From G963677325 sp963677325 (GTDB taxonomy: Bacteria; Bacteroidota; Bacteroidia; Bacteroidales; Prolixibacteraceae), in NCBI GenBank assembly GCA_963677325.2, contig CAXXGM010000003.1, forward strand, positions 372,001 to 436,000: DNA of 64,000 bases, in the 5' to 3' direction. How positions within the stretch are numbered: position 1 is the stretch's first letter; every line of letters starts with the position of its first letter. Positions 34,182 to 42,580 of this stretch are shown here, piece after piece. The position numbers and the translations under genes are program-made. The notes under the pieces were generated by a model. It saw nothing but the letters and a program-made list of their open reading frames with translations. It ran no database searches and was not told the DNA's origin.

Positions 34182-34454
34182 ATGAAATCAACTAATTTAT
34201 TGGTGGGGTTTTTGGCAGGTGCAATGGTCGGAGTTGCCGGCGGACTTTTGTTGGCTCCTCATAAAGGTTCGGTTACCAGGAAAATCATTACCCGGAAGGG
34301 TGAAGAATACGCGGATCTTTTAGAAGAAAAAGTCGATGATTTACTCCTGACGCTTGATACACAGATTAAAGATGTGAAAAAGGAAGTGGCCGGATTTGTA
34401 AAAAGGGAGACCATGAAAGCTCATGAGCATAGCAAAAACGGCCACGCACATTAA
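34182..34454 (+). CDS. YtxH domain protein
   Basis: A 90-residue membrane-linked protein. One N-terminal helix, NLLVGFLAGAMVGVAGGLLLAP, is followed by HKGSVTRKIITRKGEEY, the GxLxAPxxGxxxR pattern of YtxH proteins, and a charged helical tail ending in a His-rich stretch. The family is small, stress-linked and poorly understood. I chose the ATG at 34182; the frame upstream to 34107 lacks family features. Confidence 0.75.
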   Translation: MKSTNLLVGFLAGAMVGVAGGLLLAPHKGSVTRKIITRKGEEYADLLEEKVDDLLLTLDTQIKDVKKEVAGFVKRETMKAHEHSKNGHAH

Positions 34455-34519
34455 CAGATTTTTGAGTTCTTCGATTGTTTGTCTCTTTTATATTTGAATT
34501 TGGGCTGAATATAGAGAAT

Positions 34520-35095
34520 TCAGCCTATCTTGGTCAGATTTCTGGCCAGTAACTCAGTGATCAGTTGATCGTGAAACGCTTCAGATACGGAAAGCTGATG
34601 TTTGCCTATTATCACAAGGTTACCATCAATGTGATCTATTTTTTGCAGATTAATGATTATTGACCGGTGTATTTTTAGAAAAGAAAAGTCTTTTAACTTT
34701 GCCTCCCAACTTTTCATTGTTTCATGCGTAATCAGCTTTTTATCGGTACAGCATATTGAGGAATAATCTCCACAGGCTTCAATGAAATATATATCATCCA
34801 GATCGATCTGGTAAATACGCTTATCAGAACGTACAGTGATTTTTCTTGTTGAAGTACTGGGTGATTTTGGGAATAGTCGTTCCCTTGCCTTATTGACCGA
34901 CTTGTAAAAACGTTCGAACGAAAAGGGCTTTAGTAAAAAATCAATTACATCAAGATCGAATCCTTCAACTGCATATTGTGGATAGGCTGTTGTTATTATT
35001 ACTAAAGGGGGCTTGATCAGGGTACGTAAAAAACTAATGCCGGACATTCCGGGCAGGTTAATATCAAGAAAAATAAAATCATGCGTTATGTTCAT
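34520..35095 (-). CDS. N-terminally truncated LytR/AlgR-type response regulator
   Basis: The C-terminal half is a complete LytTR DNA-binding domain (ITVRSDKRIYQIDLDDIYFIEACGDYSSI, SFLKIHRSIIINLQKI). The receiver domain keeps the phosphate-accepting Asp (FIFLDINLPGMSG) and the conserved Lys (FLLKPFS), but about 45 residues before it, with the acidic pocket and first strand, are missing. All three frames upstream lack them, and the next gene's promoter begins there. No sensor kinase is adjacent. It is probably non-functional as a switch, though it could still bind DNA. Confidence 0.75.
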   Translation of the reverse strand: MNITHDFIFLDINLPGMSGISFLRTLIKPPLVIITTAYPQYAVEGFDLDVIDFLLKPFSFERFYKSVNKARERLFPKSPSTSTRKITVRSDKRIYQIDLDDIYFIEACGDYSSICCTDKKLITHETMKSWEAKLKDFSFLKIHRSIIINLQKIDHIDGNLVIIGKHQLSVSEAFHDQLITELLARNLTKIG

Positions 35096-35116
35096 GAAGG
35101 AATTTCCGGAAATTTG

Positions 35117-35124
35117 TATATTTG
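35117..35124 (+). promoter_or_regulatory. Promoter -7 box of the lipoprotein gene
   Basis: TATATTTG lies 54 bases before the ATG at 35179, directly where the regulator gene is cut off. Confidence 0.45.
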
Positions 35125-35178
35125 GGCATTAGTATTATTAACTTTCAATTCTAATTTCAACTCTTAATTCGAATTATT

Positions 35179-35583
35179 ATGAGAACAATAAAATTGTATG
35201 GAATGTTATTGTTCCTTCTTGTAACTTGTAGCCTTGACTCATGTAAAAAAGATGACGAAATCAATATTGCTCAATTAGCAGGGAAATGGTATGTTACTAA
35301 CGATGATCCAAATCTCTCAGTTGACGGTTCGATTAATTACACATTCAATACTGACAAAACCTGCACAATTAATATTTACGATGCATTAGCCAATAGAGAT
35401 ACTGCCATTCATCGTACTTACACAATCAGTATGGACAATAATCTGATAACTTTATTCAGTGAAAAAGGCTATTATACAGAACAATACAATATCCGGAAAT
35501 TGACTTCGAAAGAAATGAAATGGGGAAATGCTTCTCCCAAAGATGGAAATTCAGATAAAAGACTTATCCGGACAACAGATTGA
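35179..35583 (+). CDS. Lipocalin-like lipoprotein of unknown function
   Basis: A signal peptide ends in a lipobox (CSLDSC, Cys 22), so it is lipid-anchored. The mature part has the LAGKWYVTND start, TFNTDKTC, YTISMDNNLITLFSE and MKWGNAS pattern of the small beta-barrel lipocalin-like proteins that are frequent in Bacteroidota. The ligand is unknown. It stands alone. Confidence 0.7.
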   Translation: MRTIKLYGMLLFLLVTCSLDSCKKDDEINIAQLAGKWYVTNDDPNLSVDGSINYTFNTDKTCTINIYDALANRDTAIHRTYTISMDNNLITLFSEKGYYTEQYNIRKLTSKEMKWGNASPKDGNSDKRLIRTTD

Positions 35584-35921
35584 ATATAATTTAGCATTGG
35601 AAAAATAATTCCTTGTCTGATTTTATCTATTCTAATTTAGGATGGCCCTTTTCAATGGCTTGTAACCTATTTCTTCTTCGGTAATAATGCTTACCTCCTT
35701 TGGCTGGGGGTGGAGAATCGGGAAAGGGTTTAAGAGAAGCCCCCGATCATCAATGGGCGGAAATGGCATGAACTCTTCATGGCTTTGGTGTATCTTCCAT
35801 TTAAATTCCCAGTTTATCATTTGCCTTCGCTCTTATTCCTTGATATTGGCTGTCGGACTCTCATATTTACATAGTGTCCACCTTTCCGAGTATGGCTTAA
35901 ACCTCCACAAAAACCAGAAAT
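35584..35921. other. Non-coding gap, nothing convincing seen
   Basis: Short overlapping frames on both strands exist (35632-35820 and 35687-35923) but mirror each other and show no family features. No clear repeat was found. Confidence 0.3.
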
Positions 35922-35952
35922 AAAAAAGCCAACCCTGTGAGAGGTTGGCTTT
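35922..35952 (-). terminator. leuS terminator
   Basis: On the minus strand AAAGCCAACC and GGTTGGCTTT pair around an 8-base loop and continue as TTTATTT. Confidence 0.9.
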
Positions 35953-35974
35953 CGTGGTGAGTGAGTTTCTGATG

Positions 35975-38635
35975 CTATTTTATAACAATATTGATGATTT
36001 TCTTCTGGACCACAATAATTTTGACAATTACTTTGCTTTCAATCCACTTATTGGTGTGCTCATGCTGCAAAACGGCTTTCTCTATTTCTTCAGTGGTCAG
36101 ATCCAGAGGAAGGCTCATCTTAAATCTTACCTTTCCATTGAACGAGACAGGATAATCAAAGACTTCGTCGATTAAATACTTCTCTTCAAAAACAGGCCAT
36201 GGAGAATAAGAAATACTTTCTGTATGGCCGTAATAATGCCAGAGTTCTTCAGCAAGATGTGGAGCAAACGGAGCAAGCAATTTTATAAATTTAGTTGCAG
36301 TATCCTTTGATACCTGACCCGCTTTATAACAATAATTGGTGAAGACCATCATTTGTGAAATCGCTGTGTTGAATTTCAGATCTTCAATGTCATCTCCTAC
36401 TTTACGGATGGTCTGATGAAGGATTTTTAAAGTTTCTTTTGACTCTTCTCCCTCCCTTATATTTTTCATCTCTCCGAAAAAGGTCGTTACCCTTCTCAGA
36501 AAATTATAAACTCCTTTTACACCATTTTCGGTCCAGGGCTTTGTCGCATCCAAAGGACCTATAAACATCTCAAAAAGGCGTAAAGAATCGGCGCCGTAAT
36601 TCTGAACCACGTCATCAGGATTCACCACGTTCTTTAACGATTTGGACATCTTGGCCACAATCTGCTTTAATTCTTCCCCTGTTACGGTACTGAAATATTT
36701 GCCATCCCGCTCTTCCACCATGTCTGAGGGAACTTTTGCTCCTGATTCAGTTTCATAGGCGAAAGCAAGTATCATCCCCTGATTGAACAGCTTCTGAAAT
36801 GGTTCAGGAGTTGATACAATATTCAGGTCATAAAGAACTTTGTGCCAGAACCGACTGTAGAGCAAATGCAATACTGCATGTTCCGCGCCTCCAACATATA
36901 AATCCACCGGCATCCAATAGTTTTCGGCAGCTTTGGAAAAAGGGGCTTCATCATTTTTGGGATCAGTAAATCGTAAGTAATACCAGCACGACCCGGCCCA
37001 TTGTGGCATGGTATTGGTCTCCCGTCTTCCCTTACGGCCGTTTTTGTCTGTCACATTAAGCCATTCGCCTGCATGAGCCAAAGGTGATTCACCCGTTTCA
37101 CCGGGTTGGTATTTTTCAATATCCGGCAAAAGAAGCGGGAGGTCTTTGTCTTCAAGTACTGAGACTTCGCCATCCTCCCAATGTATTACAGGAAACGGCT
37201 CTCCCCAATAGCGTTGACGGCTGAACAACCAGTCACGAAGTTTATAATTTATGGCTGATTTCCCTATTTCTTTTTCCTCAAGCCAGGAAATCATTGTAGA
37301 GACCCCCTTTTCTTTTGGAAGCCCGTTTATATTCAGTCCGCTCTCTTTGCTTTCGCTGTTGATGTACGCACCGTCTTCTGTCCAACAGGCTTTACCGGAA
37401 AGGACCTGAGAACGCAATTCGTCATTTGCTCCCTTTGGGTCCATTATACAGATGATGGGCAGGCTAAATGCTTGTGCAAATTCAAAGTCGCGTGTATCAT
37501 GAGCTGGTACTGCCATGATCGCACCAGTACCATAGCCCATTAATACATAATCGGCAACCCAAACCGGGATCTTATTGCCGTTGACAGGATTAATGGCGTA
37601 GCGCCCGGTGAAAACTCCGGTCTTTTCTTTTGCAAGATCTGTTCGGTCGAGATCGCTCTTTAAAGCTGCATTGCGGATATATTTCTCTACAGCCGTTTTT
37701 TGTCCGGTGGTCATGAGTTCGGCCACCAATTCATGTTCCGGAGCTACCACCATATAAGTGGCTCCGAATAAAGTATCTGGACGGGTAGTATATACCTTTA
37801 ATTGTTTATCGAGTCCGTCAATTTGAAAATCCACCTCAGCGCCGGTCGATCTCCCGATCCAGTTGCGCTGCATATCTTTTACTCCCTCCGGCCAGTCAAG
37901 ATCGTCCAGCCCTTCCAGCAGCCGCTCGGCGTAATGAGGAATCCGCAGCATCCACTGTTTCAAATAACGCCTTTCCACTTCAAAAGTTCCGCACTTTTCA
38001 TGAGAACCGTCGTTCAGGATCTCTTCATTGGCACATACTGTTTTGCAGGTGCGGCAATACCATACCTGTGCATTGTCGTAATAAGCAAGCCTTTTGCTGT
38101 CAATATATTTGCGTACTTCAGTATCTCCCTGATCCTTGATTTCTTTTGGAATCGGAAGCTCACTTACGGGACGGCCTTTTTTTAATTTAAAGTCAAACCA
38201 GGTGTTGTAGAGACGGATAAATATCCACTGGGTCCATTTGTAATATTTCGGATCCGTGGTGTTTATTTCCCGGTCCCAGTCATAACTCAATCCCAGTGAT
38301 TGTATCTGGCGCCGGAAGGTAGCACAGTTTTTTTCCGTAGTGATTGATGGGTGAGTACCGGTTTGAATGGCATATTGTTCGGCCGGCAGTCCAAAGGCAT
38401 CCCAGCCCATGGGATGGAGCACATTAAAACCTTTGGTTCTCTTGTAACGGCATATGATATCGGTGGCCGTGTACCCTTCTGGATGCCCTACGTGCAATCC
38501 CGCACCCGAAGGGTAAGGGAACATATCCAGACAATAGAACTTGGGTTTTGAACGATCTGCCTCAGCTTTAAATATCTTGTTATCGGCCCAGAATTTTTGC
38601 CATTTGAGTTCAATCTCTTTGAAATTATAATCCAT
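35975..38635 (-). CDS. leuS: Leucyl-tRNA synthetase
   Basis: Class I synthetase for tRNA-Leu, 886 residues. The HIGH motif is in YPSGAGLHVGHPEGY and the KMSKS motif is KMSKSLKNVVNPDDVV. The CP1 editing domain (VYTTRPDTLFGATYMVVAPEH, GTGAIMAVPAHDTRD) is present, as is the C-terminal end with VSFNGKVR. MGWDAFGLPAEQYAI and a Cys-rich zinc-binding insert (WYCRTCKTV) are typical of bacterial LeuRS. It is transcribed alone and ends at a strong terminator. Confidence 0.96.
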   Translation of the reverse strand: MDYNFKEIELKWQKFWADNKIFKAEADRSKPKFYCLDMFPYPSGAGLHVGHPEGYTATDIICRYKRTKGFNVLHPMGWDAFGLPAEQYAIQTGTHPSITTEKNCATFRRQIQSLGLSYDWDREINTTDPKYYKWTQWIFIRLYNTWFDFKLKKGRPVSELPIPKEIKDQGDTEVRKYIDSKRLAYYDNAQVWYCRTCKTVCANEEILNDGSHEKCGTFEVERRYLKQWMLRIPHYAERLLEGLDDLDWPEGVKDMQRNWIGRSTGAEVDFQIDGLDKQLKVYTTRPDTLFGATYMVVAPEHELVAELMTTGQKTAVEKYIRNAALKSDLDRTDLAKEKTGVFTGRYAINPVNGNKIPVWVADYVLMGYGTGAIMAVPAHDTRDFEFAQAFSLPIICIMDPKGANDELRSQVLSGKACWTEDGAYINSESKESGLNINGLPKEKGVSTMISWLEEKEIGKSAINYKLRDWLFSRQRYWGEPFPVIHWEDGEVSVLEDKDLPLLLPDIEKYQPGETGESPLAHAGEWLNVTDKNGRKGRRETNTMPQWAGSCWYYLRFTDPKNDEAPFSKAAENYWMPVDLYVGGAEHAVLHLLYSRFWHKVLYDLNIVSTPEPFQKLFNQGMILAFAYETESGAKVPSDMVEERDGKYFSTVTGEELKQIVAKMSKSLKNVVNPDDVVQNYGADSLRLFEMFIGPLDATKPWTENGVKGVYNFLRRVTTFFGEMKNIREGEESKETLKILHQTIRKVGDDIEDLKFNTAISQMMVFTNYCYKAGQVSKDTATKFIKLLAPFAPHLAEELWHYYGHTESISYSPWPVFEEKYLIDEVFDYPVSFNGKVRFKMSLPLDLTTEEIEKAVLQHEHTNKWIESKVIVKIIVVQKKIINIVIK

Positions 38636-38989
38636 CAGAATCAGCCTTATTTATTCATTTTCAGTTACGACCGCGAAATTAAGACTTTATTTGCACTCCT
38701 GCCTTGGCTGAGGGTATAAATCTTAGAAATATTAACCAAAAATATACAGGATCAATAAAATGAAGTGTTCCTATAGGGTACTCTGATTTTCAGATAATCG
38801 GGGATTGCTGAAGAATAATAAAAACGCTTTCAGGCTGAATTCGCCGGATTTTATTTGAATATTTTTACCATTTTAGAAATTCTGTTAACCTATTTGACTT
38901 TGAAGACAGTGTGTCCTCGGTATCGCGAAAATCAAAACAATAATAACCAATTAATTATTTTTCAGAAGATAAGAAACAAAAGAATTGCT
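38636..38989. other. Divergent promoter region between leuS and gdhA
   Basis: This AT-rich gap shows no reading frame or strong hairpin. Confidence 0.3.
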
Positions 38990-38997
38990 TAAATTTG
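38990..38997 (+). promoter_or_regulatory. gdhA promoter -7 box
   Basis: TAAATTTG matches TAnnTTTG and lies 61 bases before the gdhA ATG. The -33 part is weak. Confidence 0.4.
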
Positions 38998-39058
38998 ACA
39001 TTTATTAAAACTAAATCCTGTTTTTCCCCTATTAGGGAAAAGCAAAAAAATAACAATA

Positions 39059-40396
39059 ATGAATGCTGAAATCGTTAAGTTTATGGATGAGCTTAAGGCT
39101 CGTACTCCTGGCGAAAGTGAATTTCACCAGGCTGTTTTGGAAGTTGTAGAATCTGTGTGGGATGTCTATGATGCAAATCCACGGTATAAAAAGGCCAAAA
39201 TTCTTGAAAGAATGGTGGAGCCCGAAAGAACAGTAATTTTCAGGGTCCCCTGGATGAATGATCTTGGCGAGGTGGAAGTAAATCGGGGATACCGAATTGA
39301 ATTTAACAGCGCATTGGGCCCTTACAAAGGAGGATTGCGTTTTCATAAAAGCGTTACTCTGAGTATTTTAAAATTTCTTGGGTTCGAACAAACATTTAAA
39401 AATAGTCTTACCACTCTTCCGATGGGTGGAGGCAAAGGCGGTTCAGATTTTAGTCCAAAAGGGAAAAGCGATAATGAAATTATGCATTTCTGTCAATCCT
39501 TCATGACCGAGCTCAGCAGACATATCGGCCCCGATACCGATGTCCCTGCCGGTGATATTGGAGTGGGCGGCCGTGAAATCGGTTACCTTTTTGGCCAGTA
39601 CAAACGGATCCGCAATGAGTTTACCGGTGTACTTACCGGAAAAGGTCTTGGCTGGGGAGGCTCACGGATGCGTCCGGAAGCCACCGGTTATGGCGCTGTT
39701 TATTTCGTTCAGCACATGCTTAGTGATATGAATAAAACCCTTGAAGGGAAAACATTTGCGGTTTCAGGATTTGGTAACGTCGCCTGGGGTGCCGTCAGCA
39801 AAATCAATCAGTTAGGCGGGAAGGTCGTTACGATCTCAGGGCCTGATGGTTATATCTATGATCCGGATGGGATAAGCGGCGAAAAAATCGATTATATGCT
39901 TGAACTGCGTGAGAGCAACAACGATATAGTTTCACCCTATGCTGAAAAGTTTGGAGTTGAATTCTTCCCTGATCAGAAACCTTGGCTTCAGCCTGTTGAC
40001 ATTGCACTCCCTTGCGCTACACAGAACGAACTTGATAAGCAGGATGCCATTAATCTGATGAAAAACGGTTGTTTCCTCGTCGCCGAGGTCTCAAACATGG
40101 GTTGTACCTCGGAAGCCGTTAATTACTTTGTTGAAAATAAATTTTCTTTTGCGCCGGGAAAAGCTGTAAATGCAGGAGGAGTTTCTGTCTCAGGTCTTGA
40201 AATGTCGCAGAATAGTATGCGCTACAACTGGACCAGTGAAGAGGTTGATAAACGGCTTCACCTGATCATGCAGGAAATTCACCAGACCTGTAAGAAATTC
40301 GGAGTTCAGGGAAATTATACCAATTATGTAAAAGGTGCCAATGTGGGAGGTTTCGTAAAAGTTGCCGATGCCATGCTTTCACAAGGTCTTGTCTGA
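39059..40396 (+). CDS. gdhA: NADP-specific glutamate dehydrogenase
   Basis: Makes glutamate from 2-oxoglutarate and ammonia. PYKGGLRFHKSV, LPMGGGKGGSDFSPKGKSD (catalytic Lys region), VPAGDIGVGGREIGYLFGQYK and RPEATGYGAVYF are the hexameric 445-residue class found in bacteria. FAVSGFGNVAWGA is the nucleotide-binding start, and VTISGPDGYIY after it favours NADP over NAD. It is transcribed alone and ended by a strong terminator. Confidence 0.95.
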   Translation: MNAEIVKFMDELKARTPGESEFHQAVLEVVESVWDVYDANPRYKKAKILERMVEPERTVIFRVPWMNDLGEVEVNRGYRIEFNSALGPYKGGLRFHKSVTLSILKFLGFEQTFKNSLTTLPMGGGKGGSDFSPKGKSDNEIMHFCQSFMTELSRHIGPDTDVPAGDIGVGGREIGYLFGQYKRIRNEFTGVLTGKGLGWGGSRMRPEATGYGAVYFVQHMLSDMNKTLEGKTFAVSGFGNVAWGAVSKINQLGGKVVTISGPDGYIYDPDGISGEKIDYMLELRESNNDIVSPYAEKFGVEFFPDQKPWLQPVDIALPCATQNELDKQDAINLMKNGCFLVAEVSNMGCTSEAVNYFVENKFSFAPGKAVNAGGVSVSGLEMSQNSMRYNWTSEEVDKRLHLIMQEIHQTCKKFGVQGNYTNYVKGANVGGFVKVADAMLSQGLV

Positions 40397-40420
40397 GAAC
40401 AGGAATTTAATAGGATTTCT

Positions 40421-40454
40421 AAAAAAGGGACTTCATTCAGTCCCTTTTTTATTT
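40421..40454 (+). terminator. gdhA terminator
   Basis: AAAAAAGGGACT and AGTCCCTTTTTT pair perfectly around a 6-base loop, and ATTT follows. Confidence 0.93.
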
Positions 40455-40528
40455 AATGATATAGATATAACATTTGCTTAATCAATAAGAAATAATGTAA
40501 AATGTAATTTTGTAACAAATTGTCGAGA

Positions 40529-41293
40529 ATGTTTATTGATACTCATTCCCATATTTATACCCAGGAGTTCAGTTCAGACAGAACTGAAGTAATTGAACGT
40601 GCAAAAAATGCAGGCATCGAAAGAATCGTAATTCCTAATATTGATAGCTCCTCTATAAGATCTTTATTAAACCTGACCGATTCCAATCCTGAATATTTTG
40701 TTCCGTTGATCGGTCTTCATCCGACCTCTGTAAAGGAAGACTTCAGGGAAGAATTGAAGATTATCGATTACTGGCTTAACAAGAGAAAATTCTATGGGAT
40801 AGGCGAGATCGGGATTGATTTGTACTGGGATAAAACCTTCCTTGCAGAACAGATTGAAGCTTTTGAGACACAGGTTGAATGGGCCATAAAGTTTCAGCTC
40901 CCGGTAGTGATCCATGTCCGGGAGTCATACAATGAGGTAATGGAAGTCCTTTATCGTCATAAAAGCCCTCTTTTAAAAGGAGTTTTTCACTGTTTCAGCG
41001 GTACTATGGGGCAGGCAGTAGAAATCATCGAACTTGGTTTTAAAATTGGATTGGGTGGTATCGTAACCTTTAAAAATTCAGGACTCGATTTGGTAGTCCC
41101 TGAAATTCCTCTCAAACAAATCATTCTCGAAACCGATTCTCCATGGCTTTCACCTGTTCCCTTTCGCGGAAAGCGCAATGAAAGCGCCTACATTACATAC
41201 ATTGCCTCTAAAGTGGCTGATCTGCAACGAACCAGTATTGACCAGGTTGCAAGAGTTACTTCCCAAAATGCCCGCGATTTATTTGGATTTTAA
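40529..41293 (+). CDS. TatD family metal-dependent hydrolase (DNase)
   Basis: A TIM-barrel hydrolase with the metal ligands in FIDTHSHIY (HxH), GEIGIDLYWD (Glu), VIHVRES (His), GVFHCFSG (His) and ILETDSPWL (Asp). TatD enzymes act as 3'-5' exonucleases on damaged DNA or trim tRNA. The ATG at 40529 is preferred to TTG at 40520. A TAATTTTG promoter-like box sits at 40505-40512. The asparaginase gene follows after 65 bases in the same direction. Confidence 0.9.
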   Translation: MFIDTHSHIYTQEFSSDRTEVIERAKNAGIERIVIPNIDSSSIRSLLNLTDSNPEYFVPLIGLHPTSVKEDFREELKIIDYWLNKRKFYGIGEIGIDLYWDKTFLAEQIEAFETQVEWAIKFQLPVVIHVRESYNEVMEVLYRHKSPLLKGVFHCFSGTMGQAVEIIELGFKIGLGGIVTFKNSGLDLVVPEIPLKQIILETDSPWLSPVPFRGKRNESAYITYIASKVADLQRTSIDQVARVTSQNARDLFGF

Positions 41294-41358
41294 ACTTGAT
41301 TTTCCGGTAAAATTATTATATTTATAATCATTTCGCCAAAAGCGTAATTATAAATAAA

Positions 41359-42402
41359 ATGCCGGCTGAAAGATCCTCCATACTGATCATTTATACTGGC
41401 GGGACAATCGGAATGCGCGAAGATCCCAAGACCAGGACGCTGTCTCCGATGAAGTTTGAATTCATACAGGATGAAATTCCTGAATTAAACAAGCTGGGAT
41501 ATCAGATCGATTCCATTGCCTTTAATCCCCCCATCGATTCTTCCAACATGACTCCCTCGATATGGATTCAACTGGCACAAACAATCCATGTAAATTATTA
41601 CGCCTACGATGGATTCGTCATTCTTCATGGTACTGATACGATGGCTTATACCGCATCCGCCTTGAGTTACATGCTGGAAAAACTCGAAAAGCCGGTCATC
41701 ATGACCGGTTCGCAGCTCCCAATCGGGGTTCTGAGGACTGACGGCAAGGAAAACCTGATCACGGCCGTTCAGATTGCGGCTGCAAAAAAAGATGGTAAGG
41801 CACTGGTTCCGGAAGTGTGCATTTATTTCAGTTCCAATCTTTTTCGGGGTAATCGTTCAACAAAGCAGGATTCCCAGCTGTTCAGCGCTTTTATGTCGCA
41901 TCACTATCCTCCTCTGGCTGTTGCCGGGGTTGATATCACATACAATTTTGACAAAATCTATTATCAGAAGAATCCCGGCCAATTCAACATCAATACAGCG
42001 CTTGATGACAATGTAATGATCCTGAAACTCTATCCGGGATTAAACCGGTACTATTTTGAATCATTATTAAATCTACCTGGTTTAAGAGGTATCATTCTTG
42101 AATCTTTCGGCTCGGGTAATATGCCCACTTTCCCTTGGTTGCTCGACTCCATCAGAGCGGCCTCACAAGCAGGCAAGATTCTTTTAAATGTAAGCCAGTG
42201 TCCGGGAGGCCGTGTGCAGATGGGCTTTTATGAAACCAGCGCGGAGTTGGCAAAGGCGGGTGTTGTAAGTGGAAATGAGATTACCACCGAAGCTGCAATC
42301 ACCAAACTGATGTTCCTCCTTGGTCAGAAAATGCCTTTGGAGCAAACCAAAATATGCCTGCAAAGGAATCTCAAAGGTGAAATCGATGATCCAAAGCTAT
42401 AA
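41359..42402 (+). CDS. ansA: Type I (cytoplasmic) L-asparaginase
   Basis: Hydrolyses asparagine to aspartate and ammonia. The two catalytic threonines are in YTGGTIGM (first) and LHGTDTMAYTASALS (second). SQLPIGVLRTDGKENL, LFRGNRSTK and ESFGSGNMP are family blocks. No signal peptide is present, so the enzyme is cytoplasmic. Its 347 residues match type I. It probably shares a transcript with tatD. Confidence 0.93.
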   Translation: MPAERSSILIIYTGGTIGMREDPKTRTLSPMKFEFIQDEIPELNKLGYQIDSIAFNPPIDSSNMTPSIWIQLAQTIHVNYYAYDGFVILHGTDTMAYTASALSYMLEKLEKPVIMTGSQLPIGVLRTDGKENLITAVQIAAAKKDGKALVPEVCIYFSSNLFRGNRSTKQDSQLFSAFMSHHYPPLAVAGVDITYNFDKIYYQKNPGQFNINTALDDNVMILKLYPGLNRYYFESLLNLPGLRGIILESFGSGNMPTFPWLLDSIRAASQAGKILLNVSQCPGGRVQMGFYETSAELAKAGVVSGNEITTEAAITKLMFLLGQKMPLEQTKICLQRNLKGEIDDPKL

Positions 42403-42580
42403 AAGATTCCTGTGTCACTCTGAATTAATTTAAGATCCTCCTCGGGATAAAATGCTACTTCCCATTGGATTCCTTATGTCTAAGCTATGTTTGGTCCGGA
42501 CTTTAAACTACGAACAAACTCCGACGAAAGATACCGGGAAAAAGTACCTGATGACCTTCAGGGAAAATTCAAAAATCAGA

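Noticed and set aside
35095..35178. Hidden N-terminus of the response regulator in another frame
   Set aside because: All three minus-strand frames were read; none gives the expected first strand or acidic pair, so this is a true truncation and not a frameshift.
35632..35923. Two opposite short frames between the lipoprotein and leuS
   Set aside because: They mirror each other, have no family resemblance and lie in a gap with no promoter.
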